Made by a program: the position numbers and the translations under genes. Shown in pieces: positions 8,844 through 17,783 of a stretch of DNA of 64,000 nt. Source of the stretch: Roseivivax sp. THAF197b (GTDB taxonomy: Bacteria > Pseudomonadota > Alphaproteobacteria > Rhodobacterales > Rhodobacteraceae); NCBI RefSeq assembly GCF_009363255.1, contig NZ_CP045318.1:2159501-2223500 (forward strand), given 5' to 3'. Each line of letters opens with the position of its first letter. Position 1 is the first letter of the stretch. The notes beneath the pieces were generated by a model. The model did not search any database. It had not been told where the DNA came from and saw only the letters and a list, made by a program, of their open reading frames with translations.

Positions 8844-8969
8844 TTAAAGCGAGCCCAAAAACGCGCCGAAGCAGAGGGCGAAAATGATCGTGCAGACATA
8901 GAGCAGCCGGTCCCAGTTCAGGTTCCAGAGAAGCTCAAGTCCGCGGTAGCCTTGTTGAAGGGTCTGCAT
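8844..8969 (-). CDS. Small membrane protein, 41 residues, between rseP and bamA
   Basis: The ATG at 8969 opens a 41-codon frame ending TAA at 8844. The product begins MQTLQQGYRGLELLWNLNWD and continues with one hydrophobic segment (LLYVCTIIFALCFGAFLGSL), so a single membrane helix with a short cytosolic N-terminus is expected. A good AGGTGA ribosome-binding site lies 5-6 bases before the ATG. It sits between rseP and bamA on the same strand. I do not recognise a named family. A role in envelope quality control beside RseP and BamA is only a guess from position. Confidence 0.72.
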   Translation of the reverse strand: MQTLQQGYRGLELLWNLNWDRLLYVCTIIFALCFGAFLGSL

Positions 8970-9104
8970 AGCGTCACCTGTCGCGATAGAGATTGCGTCA
9001 GGGTCTTAGATAAGGGCGGATTGCGACGGAAATGCGGCAAGGCCGGGGCAAGTTGGCGGCACGCGCCCTGCCCCGGCCTGCTTCGGCCTGAAACGAGACC
9101 GAGC

Positions 9105-10448
9105 TTACGGACAGAAGATATCGTTCGTCAGACCCAGCACCATGATCGACAGGATCAGGACAAGCCCCGCCGACATCAGCACCCTGAGCGCCCGGTCGCT
9201 GGGCGGCTTACCGCGCACGGCCTCGTAGGCGTAGAAACACAGATGCCCGCCATCGAGGACAGGGATCGGAAAGAGGTTCAGAAGGCCCACGGCCGTCGAC
9301 AGAACCGCGATGAACCAGATGAAATTGGTGGTGCCCTGACTGGCCATCGAGCCCGAGGTTTCGGCAATGCCGATGGGCCCGGAGAGATTGCAGGTCGAAA
9401 TCGCGCCGGTGATCATGTGCCACATGCCGGAGATCGACCCCTCGATGATCGCGCCCGTCTGGCTGATCCCCGAGGTGAACGCGCCCCAGACACCGGGCGT
9501 CTCGGTGGCGGGCTCGAAGAACATGCCGCCCACGATGCCGATCCGGTAGACCGTGCGGAAGGAATTGTCGGGCTGCGGCTCATCGGTGCGGCGCGGCGTC
9601 AGCGTGGTCTCCACGATATCGCCATCGCGCCAGATCGTCAGGTCGAGTGCGGCCCCTTCGGAGCCCTCCACCCGTTCGCGCAGCTGATCGAAGGCGAAGA
9701 CCTCCTCGCCGTTGATGGTGCGGATCACATCACCGGGCCGGAAGCCCGCATCATCGGCGGCCGATCGCGGCACCACCTGCGTGGCAATCGGCGGATAGAC
9801 ATACGGCCCGGTCACGTCGATCTCGGAGCCGTCGCGCAGCACGGTATAGTCCAGTGCCTCCTGCTGGGGCAGCGCGTCGAGGAAGGCGGTGAAGGCCTCA
9901 TCCTCGTCGAAGCCCGGCGGTGCGGTGCCCTCGATCGCGACGATTTCGTCGCCGATGCGCAGCTCCTGGTTTGCGGGAAGCACGCGCAATTCGCCCACGG
10001 TAATGGGCTCCGACACGACGCCGCGCGCCATGAAGATCGCGGTGAAGACAAGGATCGACAGGACGAAATTGAAGATCGGACCCGCCGCGACCGTGGCCGC
10101 CCGCGCCCAGAGCGGCGCGCCGTTCATCGTGCGGCGTCGTTCCGCCTCCGAAAGGGCATCCATCGCGGCCTCGTCCTTGCCGCCGGAGGCATTGCTGTCG
10201 CCCTTGAACTTGACGTAGCCGCCCAGCGGAAACAGCGCGATCTGCCATTTCGTGCCGCGCTTGTCGTGGCGCGAATAGATGACCGGGCCGAAGCCCAGGC
10301 TGAAGACATCCGCATGGATGCCCGACCAGCGGCCCACGATGTAATGGCCGTATTCATGGATCGCGACGATGATCGACAGGGCGATGACAAAGGCCACGAG
10401 GGTCCACAAAAGCCCCCCGAACTGCGGAATCAAAGAAACGAAATCCAA
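9105..10448 (-). CDS. rseP: RseP-family site-2 zinc metalloprotease
   Basis: An intramembrane M50 protease that cuts membrane-anchored anti-sigma factors or remnant signal peptides. The 447-residue product has the zinc motif HEYGH near residue 30 within the first membrane helix. PDZ-like domains occupy about residues 125-290 (motif DAGFRPGDVIRTINGE). The second active-site motif is LFPIPVLDGGHL near residue 395, with C-terminal membrane helices after it. It follows dxr by 13 bases in the frr-uppS-cdsA-dxr-rseP-bamA order common in proteobacteria. Confidence 0.95.
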   Translation of the reverse strand: MDFVSLIPQFGGLLWTLVAFVIALSIIVAIHEYGHYIVGRWSGIHADVFSLGFGPVIYSRHDKRGTKWQIALFPLGGYVKFKGDSNASGGKDEAAMDALSEAERRRTMNGAPLWARAATVAAGPIFNFVLSILVFTAIFMARGVVSEPITVGELRVLPANQELRIGDEIVAIEGTAPPGFDEDEAFTAFLDALPQQEALDYTVLRDGSEIDVTGPYVYPPIATQVVPRSAADDAGFRPGDVIRTINGEEVFAFDQLRERVEGSEGAALDLTIWRDGDIVETTLTPRRTDEPQPDNSFRTVYRIGIVGGMFFEPATETPGVWGAFTSGISQTGAIIEGSISGMWHMITGAISTCNLSGPIGIAETSGSMASQGTTNFIWFIAVLSTAVGLLNLFPIPVLDGGHLCFYAYEAVRGKPPSDRALRVLMSAGLVLILSIMVLGLTNDIFCP

Positions 10449-10461
10449 ATGCCCTGCCCTT

Positions 10462-11634
10462 TTATTCTGTCATCACCGCGTCTGCGGTTTCTCTTGCGAG
10501 ATGGTCTGCCTCCCGGACCATATCAAGCGTAATCTCGTCGACATTAAGGACCGATTGCGCCGAAAGACGGTCGAGCACGGTCTCGACGACTTGTGCCATT
10601 TCCAGAAAGCCGATGCGTTTTTCGATGAAGGCATCGAGCGCGCGTTCCTTGGCGGCGTTGAAGACCGCACCCGAAAGACCACCCGTCTCCATGACGGCGC
10701 GCGCAAGCCGCAGCGCGGGCCAGCGCATCTCGCAGGCCGGGCGGAAGGTAAATTGACCAAGCGCCACGAGGTCGAGCCGCTCGACGGGAAGCGGCTTGCG
10801 CGCGGGATGATGCAGCGCAAAGCCGATGGCGTGGCGCATGTCCGCAGGCCCCACATGGGCCATCAGACCGCCATCGCGGAACCCGACAAGGGCATGGATC
10901 ATGGATTCGGGGTGCACCACGGTCTCGATCCGCTGAGGCTCGATGCCGAAGAATTCCCGCGTCTCGATGAGTTCCAGCGCCTTGTTGAACATCGACGCGG
11001 AGTCGATGGTGATCCGCTGGCCCATGTCCCAATTGGGATGGGTGGCGGCCTGTTCGGGCGTGGCACGGGCCAGATCCTCAAGCGGCCAGTCGCGGAACGC
11101 GCCGCCCGATGCGGTGATGATGACCCGCTCCACCGCCGCGATGTCTTCGCCAATGAGCGCCTGGAACACGGCGGAATGCTCACTGTCGACGGGCAGGATG
11201 GCCCCGCCATGCGCCTTCGCGGTCGCCATGACGAGCGGGCCCGCGCAGACCATGCTTTCCTTGTTGGCGAGCGCCAGCGTCGCCCCCGTCTCGAGCGCGG
11301 CAAGCCCCGGCGCGAGCCCGGCCGCGCCGACAATGGCGGACATGACCCAATCCGCAGGACGGCGCGCAGCCTCAGAGAGGGCGTTGGTGCCCGCCGCGGC
11401 CTCGACATCACTGCCTTTGAGGGCCGCGCGCAGATCCTCCAGCATATCCTCATGGGCGGTGACCGCGATTTCGGCCCCAAGCCGCTTCGCATCCGCGGCG
11501 AGCCGGGCCACATTGCGCCCGCCCGTGAGCGCCACCACCTGGTAGGCGTCAGGATCGCGCGCGATCAGGTCAATCGTGTTCTGCCCGATGGAGCCGGTCG
11601 CCCCGAGGATCGAGATCTGCCGCCGCCCGCTCAT
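10462..11634 (-). CDS. dxr: 1-deoxy-D-xylulose-5-phosphate reductoisomerase
   Basis: Dxr (IspC) converts DXP to 2-C-methyl-D-erythritol 4-phosphate with NADPH, the committed step of the MEP isoprenoid pathway. The 390-residue product begins with the NADPH-binding motif ILGATGSIGQNTIDL. It carries the metal/substrate motifs VDSEHSAVFQ near residue 150 and ASGGAF near residue 190, plus TIDSASMFNKALE near residue 225. It is of standard length and lies one base downstream of cdsA. Confidence 0.97.
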   Translation of the reverse strand: MSGRRQISILGATGSIGQNTIDLIARDPDAYQVVALTGGRNVARLAADAKRLGAEIAVTAHEDMLEDLRAALKGSDVEAAAGTNALSEAARRPADWVMSAIVGAAGLAPGLAALETGATLALANKESMVCAGPLVMATAKAHGGAILPVDSEHSAVFQALIGEDIAAVERVIITASGGAFRDWPLEDLARATPEQAATHPNWDMGQRITIDSASMFNKALELIETREFFGIEPQRIETVVHPESMIHALVGFRDGGLMAHVGPADMRHAIGFALHHPARKPLPVERLDLVALGQFTFRPACEMRWPALRLARAVMETGGLSGAVFNAAKERALDAFIEKRIGFLEMAQVVETVLDRLSAQSVLNVDEITLDMVREADHLARETADAVMTE

Positions 11635-11635
11635 C

Positions 11636-12427
11636 TCAGCTGATACCCGAGGGGAAACCCACCAGCGGCCCGACGATCAGGATGAACAAGGCCGCCCCGA
11701 GCATCCCGTCGAAGCGGTCGAAGAGACCGCCATGGCCGGGGATGAGGGTCGAGCTGTCCTTGACGCCCGCGCGCCGCTTGATCGCCGATTCCGCGATATC
11801 GCCGAGCTGGCTCGCCATAGAGATCGCGATGGAGAGGGGCACGAGGCTCATATCCGCGCCGGTCAGCCCGGCGAAGATCGCGCCAAGCCCGCCTGCGGCG
11901 ATCCAGCCCGCAACCGTGCCCGACCAGGTCTTCTTGGGGCTGACGCGCGGCCAGAACTTGGGTCCGCCGATCATGCGGCCTGCGAAGTATCCCGCCACAT
12001 CGGTCGCGACAACCACAAGGACGAGCCACAGCATCCAGATCAGACCGAAATCGTCGCGCACGCCCATCATGCCGTAGCCCGCGAGCAGGATCATCGCCGC
12101 GAAGGCCGCATAGGTCGGCCCGCCCCGGGTCATCTGCCCGAAGCCCAGCATCGACGGCGCGAGCAGCAGCGGCATCGCGTAGGCGGGGGGCAATTCGGCC
12201 GCGATCAACACCGCGCCCGCCGCCGCCACGCCCAGAACCTTGGGCGTGCGGATGCGATCGGAATCGATCATGCGCACGAGTTCCCAGACCATGAGCCCGG
12301 AGACCAGCGCGATGAGGATGTGGAAGGTCAGACCACCCGCCCAGACGCAGGCCATGCCCACCCCGACCATCACCAGGCCGGAGATCATGCGTTCGGACAG
12401 ATCCCCCCAATTGCCTTTTGGGCTCAT
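11636..12427 (-). CDS. cdsA: Phosphatidate cytidylyltransferase
   Basis: CdsA makes CDP-diacylglycerol from phosphatidic acid and CTP for phospholipid synthesis. The 263-residue integral membrane protein has about seven hydrophobic segments. The family signature is SSTLIPGHGGLFDRFDGML near the C-terminus, with the conserved GGPKFWPRVSPKKTWSGTV segment in the middle. Its ATG overlaps the uppS stop as ATGA, so the two are co-translated. Confidence 0.95.
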   Translation of the reverse strand: MSPKGNWGDLSERMISGLVMVGVGMACVWAGGLTFHILIALVSGLMVWELVRMIDSDRIRTPKVLGVAAAGAVLIAAELPPAYAMPLLLAPSMLGFGQMTRGGPTYAAFAAMILLAGYGMMGVRDDFGLIWMLWLVLVVVATDVAGYFAGRMIGGPKFWPRVSPKKTWSGTVAGWIAAGGLGAIFAGLTGADMSLVPLSIAISMASQLGDIAESAIKRRAGVKDSSTLIPGHGGLFDRFDGMLGAALFILIVGPLVGFPSGIS

Positions 12428-13146
12428 GCAGGCACGGCTCCGAAGCGGCGGTCGCGGCGTCCGAAGCCTTCGGTCAGGCGCATGAATTCACCGGCGGTGA
12501 AATCGGGCCAGAGCGTGTCGACGAACTCGTATTCGGCATAGGCGGATTGCCACAGCAGGAAGTTGGAGATGCGCGCCTCGCCGGAGGTGCGGATCACGAG
12601 GTCCGGATCTGGCAACAGGCAGGTATCGAGGTAACGCGGCAGCGTCTCCTCGCCCACATCCTCGGGCTTGAGCTTGCCATCGGCCACGTCCTGCGCCAGC
12701 CGCCGCGTCGCGCGGGCAACTTCGTCGCGGCCTCCGTAGTTCAGCGCGATCGTGAGGTTGGTACCGTCGCAATGCGCGGTCATCGCCTCGAGCTGGTCCA
12801 TGAGCTCGCGCAGCTTGCGGTCGAGCCCGGGCCGGTCACCGATGAAGCGCACGCGCACATTGTTCTCGCGCAGCGCGCGGGCCTCGCGGGTGATGTAGAG
12901 CCGAAAGAGGCTCATCAGCCCCGCCACCTCGTCCTGGGTGCGCTTCCAGTTCTCCGTCGAGAAGGCGAAGATGGTCAGGTATTCCACGCCGCAATCCGGG
13001 CAGGCCTCGACGATCTCGCGCACGCGGCGCGCGCCCGCCTGGTGACCGAAAAGCCGGGGACGGCCACGGCTTTGCGCCCATCGGCCATTGCCGTCCATGA
13101 TGACGGCGACGTGACGCGGGGCGTCTGCGTTTTTGGCCTTGGGCAT
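12424..13146 (-). CDS. uppS: Undecaprenyl diphosphate synthase
   Basis: A cis-prenyltransferase that makes the C55 lipid carrier for peptidoglycan and O-antigen. The 240-residue product has the catalytic Asp in VAVIMDGNGRWA-like sequence near residue 18, the substrate motif GHQAGARRVREIV, and FAFSTENWKR near residue 65. The C-terminal signature DLVIRTSGEARISNFLLWQ lies near residue 190. All are canonical. It lies 50 bases downstream of frr. Confidence 0.97.
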   Translation of the reverse strand: MPKAKNADAPRHVAVIMDGNGRWAQSRGRPRLFGHQAGARRVREIVEACPDCGVEYLTIFAFSTENWKRTQDEVAGLMSLFRLYITREARALRENNVRVRFIGDRPGLDRKLRELMDQLEAMTAHCDGTNLTIALNYGGRDEVARATRRLAQDVADGKLKPEDVGEETLPRYLDTCLLPDPDLVIRTSGEARISNFLLWQSAYAEYEFVDTLWPDFTAGEFMRLTEGFGRRDRRFGAVPA

Positions 13147-13196
13147 CGGGTCTCTCCTTTGGCGAGCTGGCGAACCTGTCGCGCGCGGTCCGTGTC

Positions 13197-13760
13197 TCAG
13201 ACCTGCATGATTTCCTGCTGCTTGGCTTCGAGCGCTTCGTCCACCTTCTTGATGTAGGTGTCGGTCAGCTCCTGCACCTCGGTCTCCCAGAACTTCTGAT
13301 CGTCCTCGGAGAGACCATCGGCCTTGGCCTTCTTGATCTGGTCCATGCCGTCGCGGCGCAGGTTGCGGATCGAGACGCGCGCATTCTCCGCGTAGGAGCC
13401 CGCGACCTTGGTCAGCTCGCGGCGGCGTTCCTCGTTCAGCTCGGGGATGGGCAGCATGATGATCGTGCCGTTGAGCTGGGGATTGATGCCCAGCCCGCTC
13501 TCGCGGATGGCCTTCTCGACCTTGTTCACGAGGCCCTTGTCCCAGACATTGATCGTGACCATGCGCGGCTCCGGCACGTTCACGGTGCCGACCTGGTTGA
13601 TCGGCGTCATCTGGCCATAGGCCTCGACCTGCACCGGCTCCAGCATGGAGGCCGATGCCCGGCCCGTCCGCAGCGACGCGAATTCGGTGCGCAGATTGGT
13701 CATGGCGCCATCCATACGGCGGGTGAGATCGTCTGTGTCTAGCTCGAAGTCGTCAGCCAT
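13197..13760 (-). CDS. frr: Ribosome recycling factor
   Basis: RRF splits post-termination ribosomes together with EF-G. The 187-residue length is typical, as are the motifs [19 protein letters not shown] and [23 protein letters not shown]. In most bacteria frr directly follows pyrH. Here the upstream side carries an opposite-strand Hint-domain gene instead, so frr needs its own promoter in the 13761-13991 interval. Confidence 0.97.
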   Translation of the reverse strand: MADDFELDTDDLTRRMDGAMTNLRTEFASLRTGRASASMLEPVQVEAYGQMTPINQVGTVNVPEPRMVTINVWDKGLVNKVEKAIRESGLGINPQLNGTIIMLPIPELNEERRRELTKVAGSYAENARVSIRNLRRDGMDQIKKAKADGLSEDDQKFWETEVQELTDTYIKKVDEALEAKQQEIMQV

Positions 13761-13991
13761 AAGAGTTCCCGGTCGTTTTGGCAGGGCCTTGGGGCCCGCT
13801 CAGTCTGTCGTCGGTATAGAGCAAGGCGCGCCCTAAATGCCAGAGCCGACATAGATTTCGGCGCGATGTGGCTTTGATCCCGCAGCCCGGGAAGGGCCGG
13901 GTCAGAACGAGGCCCCCGCCCTGTGGCGTTATCGGGATTTTAAGCAGCTTTCCCTTAATGGAGCGGGGGAGACATCCCCACGCGCAGAGGA

Positions 13992-15224
13992 ATGATGGCC
14001 ACAAGCGTCGTAAACATGATCTTTCTCGGCAACTTCGCCGATGTGGATACCGACGAGACGGATGCCGATGCGGAATCGGCCAACACCCTGCTGGGCACCT
14101 ATGACGCGTTTTCCGATCTCCAGCTCGTCGAGGTCACCAACGAGGATGTCGACAATGACGGCGCGATCCGGGACGACGAATTCGGCACCGGCGATTTCGT
14201 AACCTACACGCGGGACGGCACGAATTACGTCGCCAAATCCGACACCACCATGGATATGTGGGTGCGGATCACCGATGAGCAGGGCAACGTGTCGGATATC
14301 GAGGTCGCAGGCATCCAGATGGATAACGGCGATTTCTTCATCACCGATCTTTTCAACGCGGGCACGCTCGACAATCTGACGATCAGATCGGTCGAGGTCT
14401 ATTCGATCCCGGACACGAATTTCGCGGGCTATACGAGCACTTACAACGTCTCGAACACGTCGGTCTGCTATTGCTCGGGCACGATGATCCGCACGGCTGA
14501 GGGCGATGTCGCGGTTGAGCAGCTGCGCCCCGACATGCGGCTTCTGACCTTCGATCAGGGCTTGGCACCCCTGCTCTGGATCGGCTCACAGCGGTATCAG
14601 CGTCCTGGGCCGTCAGCGCCGGTGACGATTGGGCCCGGCAGCCTTGGCCCCGGCCGGCCCGATCGCGCGCTTCATGTCTCGCCGCAGCACAGGCTTCTTG
14701 CCAGCGGGCCCGTCGTGCGGCGGATGTTCGGAACCGATCACGTGCTGCTTCCCGCCAAACGCCTGTTGCCGCTGCCCGGAATTGCGCGCGCAGATCCTTC
14801 GAAACCCGTGCGCTACTGGCACCTTCTCTGCGACGGGCACGAGGTCATTTTCGCGAACGGGATGCCGGCGGAGACGCTTTTTCTGGGTCCGATGGCCTGG
14901 CAATCGCTGTCAGGGAAAAAGCGCGCGGAGATCGCGAAAGCGTTGGTCATTTCGGGCGACGCCGCGCATCCACCGCCCCAGGCCAAGGCGCGATTCGAAC
15001 CGGGCGGCGCGCGCCAGCGGCGGCTGATCGAACGATTGCTCAAAAACCGAAAACCGTTATCGGATCTACCGGCGCTGCCGCAAACCACTGCGGATCAGGC
15101 GACCCCGCCCTTGCCGGGACGAACGCAGCTGCGCTGTGACGCCACGCCGACTGCGCCCGCAAACCGGCCGCTGACGGCGCATGAAGGGGCCGCGCGTGTG
15201 GGCCCTAGCCCTGCACCTTCGTGA
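13992..15224 (+). CDS. Hint-domain (hedgehog/intein-like) secreted protein
   Basis: A 410-residue protein with three parts. An acidic Asp/Thr-rich N-terminal region (about residues 1-155) has a predicted pI far below its neighbours. A Hint_2-type domain follows (about 158-300), starting [20 protein letters not shown] and containing [14 protein letters not shown] and [14 protein letters not shown]. The Pro/Arg-rich tail looks unstructured. No N-terminal signal is visible; such proteins in Rhodobacterales often carry RTX-like features for type I secretion, but none is seen here. An AGAGG site lies just before the two ATGs at 13992 and 13995. The 3' end overlaps the pyrH 3' end by 20 bases. A role in protein self-cleavage is inferred from the family only. 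Confidence 0.82.
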   Translation: MMATSVVNMIFLGNFADVDTDETDADAESANTLLGTYDAFSDLQLVEVTNEDVDNDGAIRDDEFGTGDFVTYTRDGTNYVAKSDTTMDMWVRITDEQGNVSDIEVAGIQMDNGDFFITDLFNAGTLDNLTIRSVEVYSIPDTNFAGYTSTYNVSNTSVCYCSGTMIRTAEGDVAVEQLRPDMRLLTFDQGLAPLLWIGSQRYQRPGPSAPVTIGPGSLGPGRPDRALHVSPQHRLLASGPVVRRMFGTDHVLLPAKRLLPLPGIARADPSKPVRYWHLLCDGHEVIFANGMPAETLFLGPMAWQSLSGKKRAEIAKALVISGDAAHPPPQAKARFEPGGARQRRLIERLLKNRKPLSDLPALPQTTADQATPPLPGRTQLRCDATPTAPANRPLTAHEGAARVGPSPAPS

Positions 15225-15948
15225 ACGTGCCGCGCCCCGCGAGGATGCCGTTGAAGCCCCCCGGTTCATCGAGCGAGAAGACAATGATCGGCAGGTTGTT
15301 GTCCCGCGCCAGCGCAATCGCCGACGCGTCCATCACCTTGAGGTTCTTGGCGAGGCAATCGTCATAGCTGACAACGTCGTAGCGCACGGCGTCGTCATGC
15401 TTCATCGGGTCCTTGTCATAGACCCCATCGACCTTCGTGCCCTTGAAGATCGCCTCGCAGGCCATTTCGTTGGCGCGAAGCGTCGCCGCCGTATCGGTGG
15501 TGAAATAGGGATTGCCGGTGCCCGCGGCGAAGATGCAGACGCGCTTCTTTTCAAGGTGGCGCACGGCGCGGCGGCGGATATAGGGCTCGGCGACCTCGTC
15601 CATTCGGATGGCGCTGATCACGCGGGTATAGACGCCGAGGCCCTCGAGCGCCGATTGCATCGCGAGCGCGTTCATCACCGTGGCCAGCATGCCCATGTAA
15701 TCGGCCGTGGTCCGCTCCATGCCCTGCGCGGATCCCGCAAGGCCCCGGAAGATGTTGCCGCCGCCGATCACCATGCAGATCTCGACACCCAGATCGTGCA
15801 CGGATTTGACCTCGCGGGCGATCCGCTCGACCGTGGGAGGATGCAGCCCGTAGCCCTGATCTCCCATCAGCGCCTCCCCGGATATCTTCAGCAAAACGCG
15901 ATTGAAGGTTGTCTCGGGAATGTCGGTCTCGGCCATGTTGCGCTCCAT
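15205..15948 (-). CDS. pyrH: Uridylate kinase
   Basis: PyrH phosphorylates UMP to UDP in pyrimidine synthesis. The 247-residue amino-acid-kinase-fold protein begins near [18 protein letters not shown]. It has the motifs [27 protein letters not shown] and [13 protein letters not shown], with [10 protein letters not shown] in the C-terminal half. Its usual downstream partner frr is separated by 1.4 kb and the opposite-strand Hint gene, so the pyrH-frr operon is split here. Confidence 0.97.
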   Translation of the reverse strand: MERNMAETDIPETTFNRVLLKISGEALMGDQGYGLHPPTVERIAREVKSVHDLGVEICMVIGGGNIFRGLAGSAQGMERTTADYMGMLATVMNALAMQSALEGLGVYTRVISAIRMDEVAEPYIRRRAVRHLEKKRVCIFAAGTGNPYFTTDTAATLRANEMACEAIFKGTKVDGVYDKDPMKHDDAVRYDVVSYDDCLAKNLKVMDASAIALARDNNLPIIVFSLDEPGGFNGILAGRGTFTKVQG

Positions 15949-16037
15949 CCGGCTGGCGGTCTAGGATCGTGGGCATAGATGTCCGAAAACCCGCGCGATG
16001 ACAATGCTGGGTGCGGATGAAACGCCGAAGGCGCCCG

Positions 16038-16922
16038 ATGCTCGATCCCGACACGCTCGATCCCGACCGCCCGGTGCTGATTGCCGGGCCGACCGCGTCC
16101 GGCAAATCGGGCCTCGCCCTCACGATCGCGGAGCGGCAAGGCGGCGTGATCGTCAATGCAGACGCCCTTCAGGTCTTCGAGGATTGGCGCGTGCTGACCG
16201 CCCGCCCTGCCCGTGCGGACGAAGCCCGCGCGCCGCATGTCCTTTACGGTCACATTCCCGGCGACACGGCCTATTCGGTGGGTCAATGGCTGCGCGATCT
16301 GGAACCGTATCTGGCCGGTCAGCGCCCCATCATCGTGGGCGGCACCGGACTGTACTTCACCGCATTGACCAAGGGGTTGGCCGAGATCCCCCCGACGCCG
16401 GAGCCTCTGCGCGTCGAGGCGATGGCCCGGATCGCCGACGAAGGGTTCGAGACGCTCCTGCCCGAGATCGATGCCGAGACCCGTGCGCGCATCGACACCC
16501 GCAACCCGATGCGGGTCCAACGGGCCTGGGAGGTGCAGCGCGCCACGGGTCGGGGCCTGGCTGCCTGGCAGGACGACACGCCTCCCCCGCGCCTGCCCCT
16601 TGCCGACAGCCAAGCCTTCGTGATCGGCGCGGAGAAGGACTGGCTCACGCCCCGGATCGCGCGTCGGTTCCGGCAAATGGTCGCCGAAGGGGCCCTCGAG
16701 GAGGCACAAAGACAGGCAGAGACGTTCACAACCGCGCGCCCGTCGGCAAAAGCCATTGGCGCGGCGGAGCTTGTGGCCCATGCTAGGGGCGAGATGTCCC
16801 TCAGCGATGCCATAGACCGCGCGGTGATCCAGACCCGCCAATACGCCAAGCGGCAACGCAGCTGGTTCCGTGCCAACATGCGTGACTGGCGCTGGCTCGA
16901 TCCCGCCCGCGCGGAGGTCTGA
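16038..16922 (+). CDS. miaA: tRNA dimethylallyltransferase MiaA
   Basis: MiaA adds a dimethylallyl group to A37 of tRNAs that read UNN codons. The 294-residue product has the P-loop [13 protein letters not shown] near residue 15, the substrate motif [18 protein letters not shown], and [11 protein letters not shown] near residue 100. It has the RNA-binding run [11 protein letters not shown] and the end motif [15 protein letters not shown]. The ATG at 16038 is preceded by GAAGG at good spacing; a GTG at 16011 in frame is an alternative. The second residue of the canonical DSMQ/DALQ motif is alanine, which is usual in this order. Confidence 0.94.
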   Translation: MLDPDTLDPDRPVLIAGPTASGKSGLALTIAERQGGVIVNADALQVFEDWRVLTARPARADEARAPHVLYGHIPGDTAYSVGQWLRDLEPYLAGQRPIIVGGTGLYFTALTKGLAEIPPTPEPLRVEAMARIADEGFETLLPEIDAETRARIDTRNPMRVQRAWEVQRATGRGLAAWQDDTPPPRLPLADSQAFVIGAEKDWLTPRIARRFRQMVAEGALEEAQRQAETFTTARPSAKAIGAAELVAHARGEMSLSDAIDRAVIQTRQYAKRQRSWFRANMRDWRWLDPARAEV

Positions 16923-16925
16923 GAG

Positions 16926-17783
16926 ATGCGCGGCCCCTCCTTCCTTCGCAAACCCGCCCGCATCCACGAGGCGACCGAGGCGGCGCGCCCGATCCTGTGC
17001 CAGAACGCGGCGCAGTTCACGCAAGGGGCGGCCTGGCGGTTGCGCGATCTGCATGACCGCGAGGACGATCTGGTGATCTGGATCACGCGCGGACAGGGGC
17101 TCGTGAATATCGCGGGCGTGCGGCGCGGTTTCGGCGCGCATAACGCTCTGATCCTGCCTGCGGGCACGCTCATGGCGCTGGAATTGGGACCGCAGGCGCT
17201 GGCGCAGGTCGTGCAGGCCCCGGCCGGGATGATCGCGCTCGACAAGCGAGAGGCGCTGCATCTGCGCTGCCGGGATGCCCTGTCCCAGGCGGAATTGACG
17301 GGCGAGATCGAGGCGATGCAGCGCGAGATGTCGCGCGACGGGCTGTACCTGCGCGACGCGCTCGAGGCGCATCTGGCCCTCATCTCGGTCTGGCTGCGGA
17401 GACAGGTGGCCGCCGGTGCCGCCGACCGTCCCAAGGAAGGCGCGAGCCAGCGGTTGGCCCATCGTTTTGCGGCCCTCGTCGTGCGCGACCACCGCAGCGA
17501 CCGGGTCATGGCCGATTATGCCAGCGCGCTCGACGTGACGCCGACGCATCTCACGCGGGTCTGCAAGGCCGTGTCGGGCATGACGGCGGCGGAAATGATC
17601 ACCGAACGCAAGCTCTATGCCGCGCGGCAGATGCTGTCCCGGAAGGAACCCAGCATCGCGCAGGTTGCCACCGATCTGGGGTTTCACTCGGCGGCCTATT
17701 TCACCCGGTTCGTGCAAAGCCATACCGGCCAGACCCCGTCGAGCCTGCGGCGCGCGGCGCAATTGGCAAAGGGCGCGGCATGA
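16926..17783 (+). CDS. AraC-family transcriptional regulator
   Basis: A 285-residue regulator. The N-terminal half (to about residue 100) has a cupin-like arm with the pattern VIWITRGQGLVNIAGVRRGF, a middle helical linker follows, and a C-terminal AraC double helix-turn-helix spans about residues 180-275. The HTH region has ALDVTPTHLTRVCKAVSG and the signature IAQVATDLGFHSAAYFTRFVQSH. It starts three bases after miaA and its stop overlaps the next gene start as ATGA. It is therefore co-translated with an extracytoplasmic solute-binding protein, and probably responds to the ligand that protein handles. Confidence 0.9.
   Translation: MRGPSFLRKPARIHEATEAARPILCQNAAQFTQGAAWRLRDLHDREDDLVIWITRGQGLVNIAGVRRGFGAHNALILPAGTLMALELGPQALAQVVQAPAGMIALDKREALHLRCRDALSQAELTGEIEAMQREMSRDGLYLRDALEAHLALISVWLRRQVAAGAADRPKEGASQRLAHRFAALVVRDHRSDRVMADYASALDVTPTHLTRVCKAVSGMTAAEMITERKLYAARQMLSRKEPSIAQVATDLGFHSAAYFTRFVQSHTGQTPSSLRRAAQLAKGAA

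Noticed and set aside
15888..17762. 624-codon minus-strand frame antisense to miaA and the AraC gene
   Set aside because: Both plus-strand genes carry clear motifs. The minus-strand product is Arg/His-rich and has no domain.
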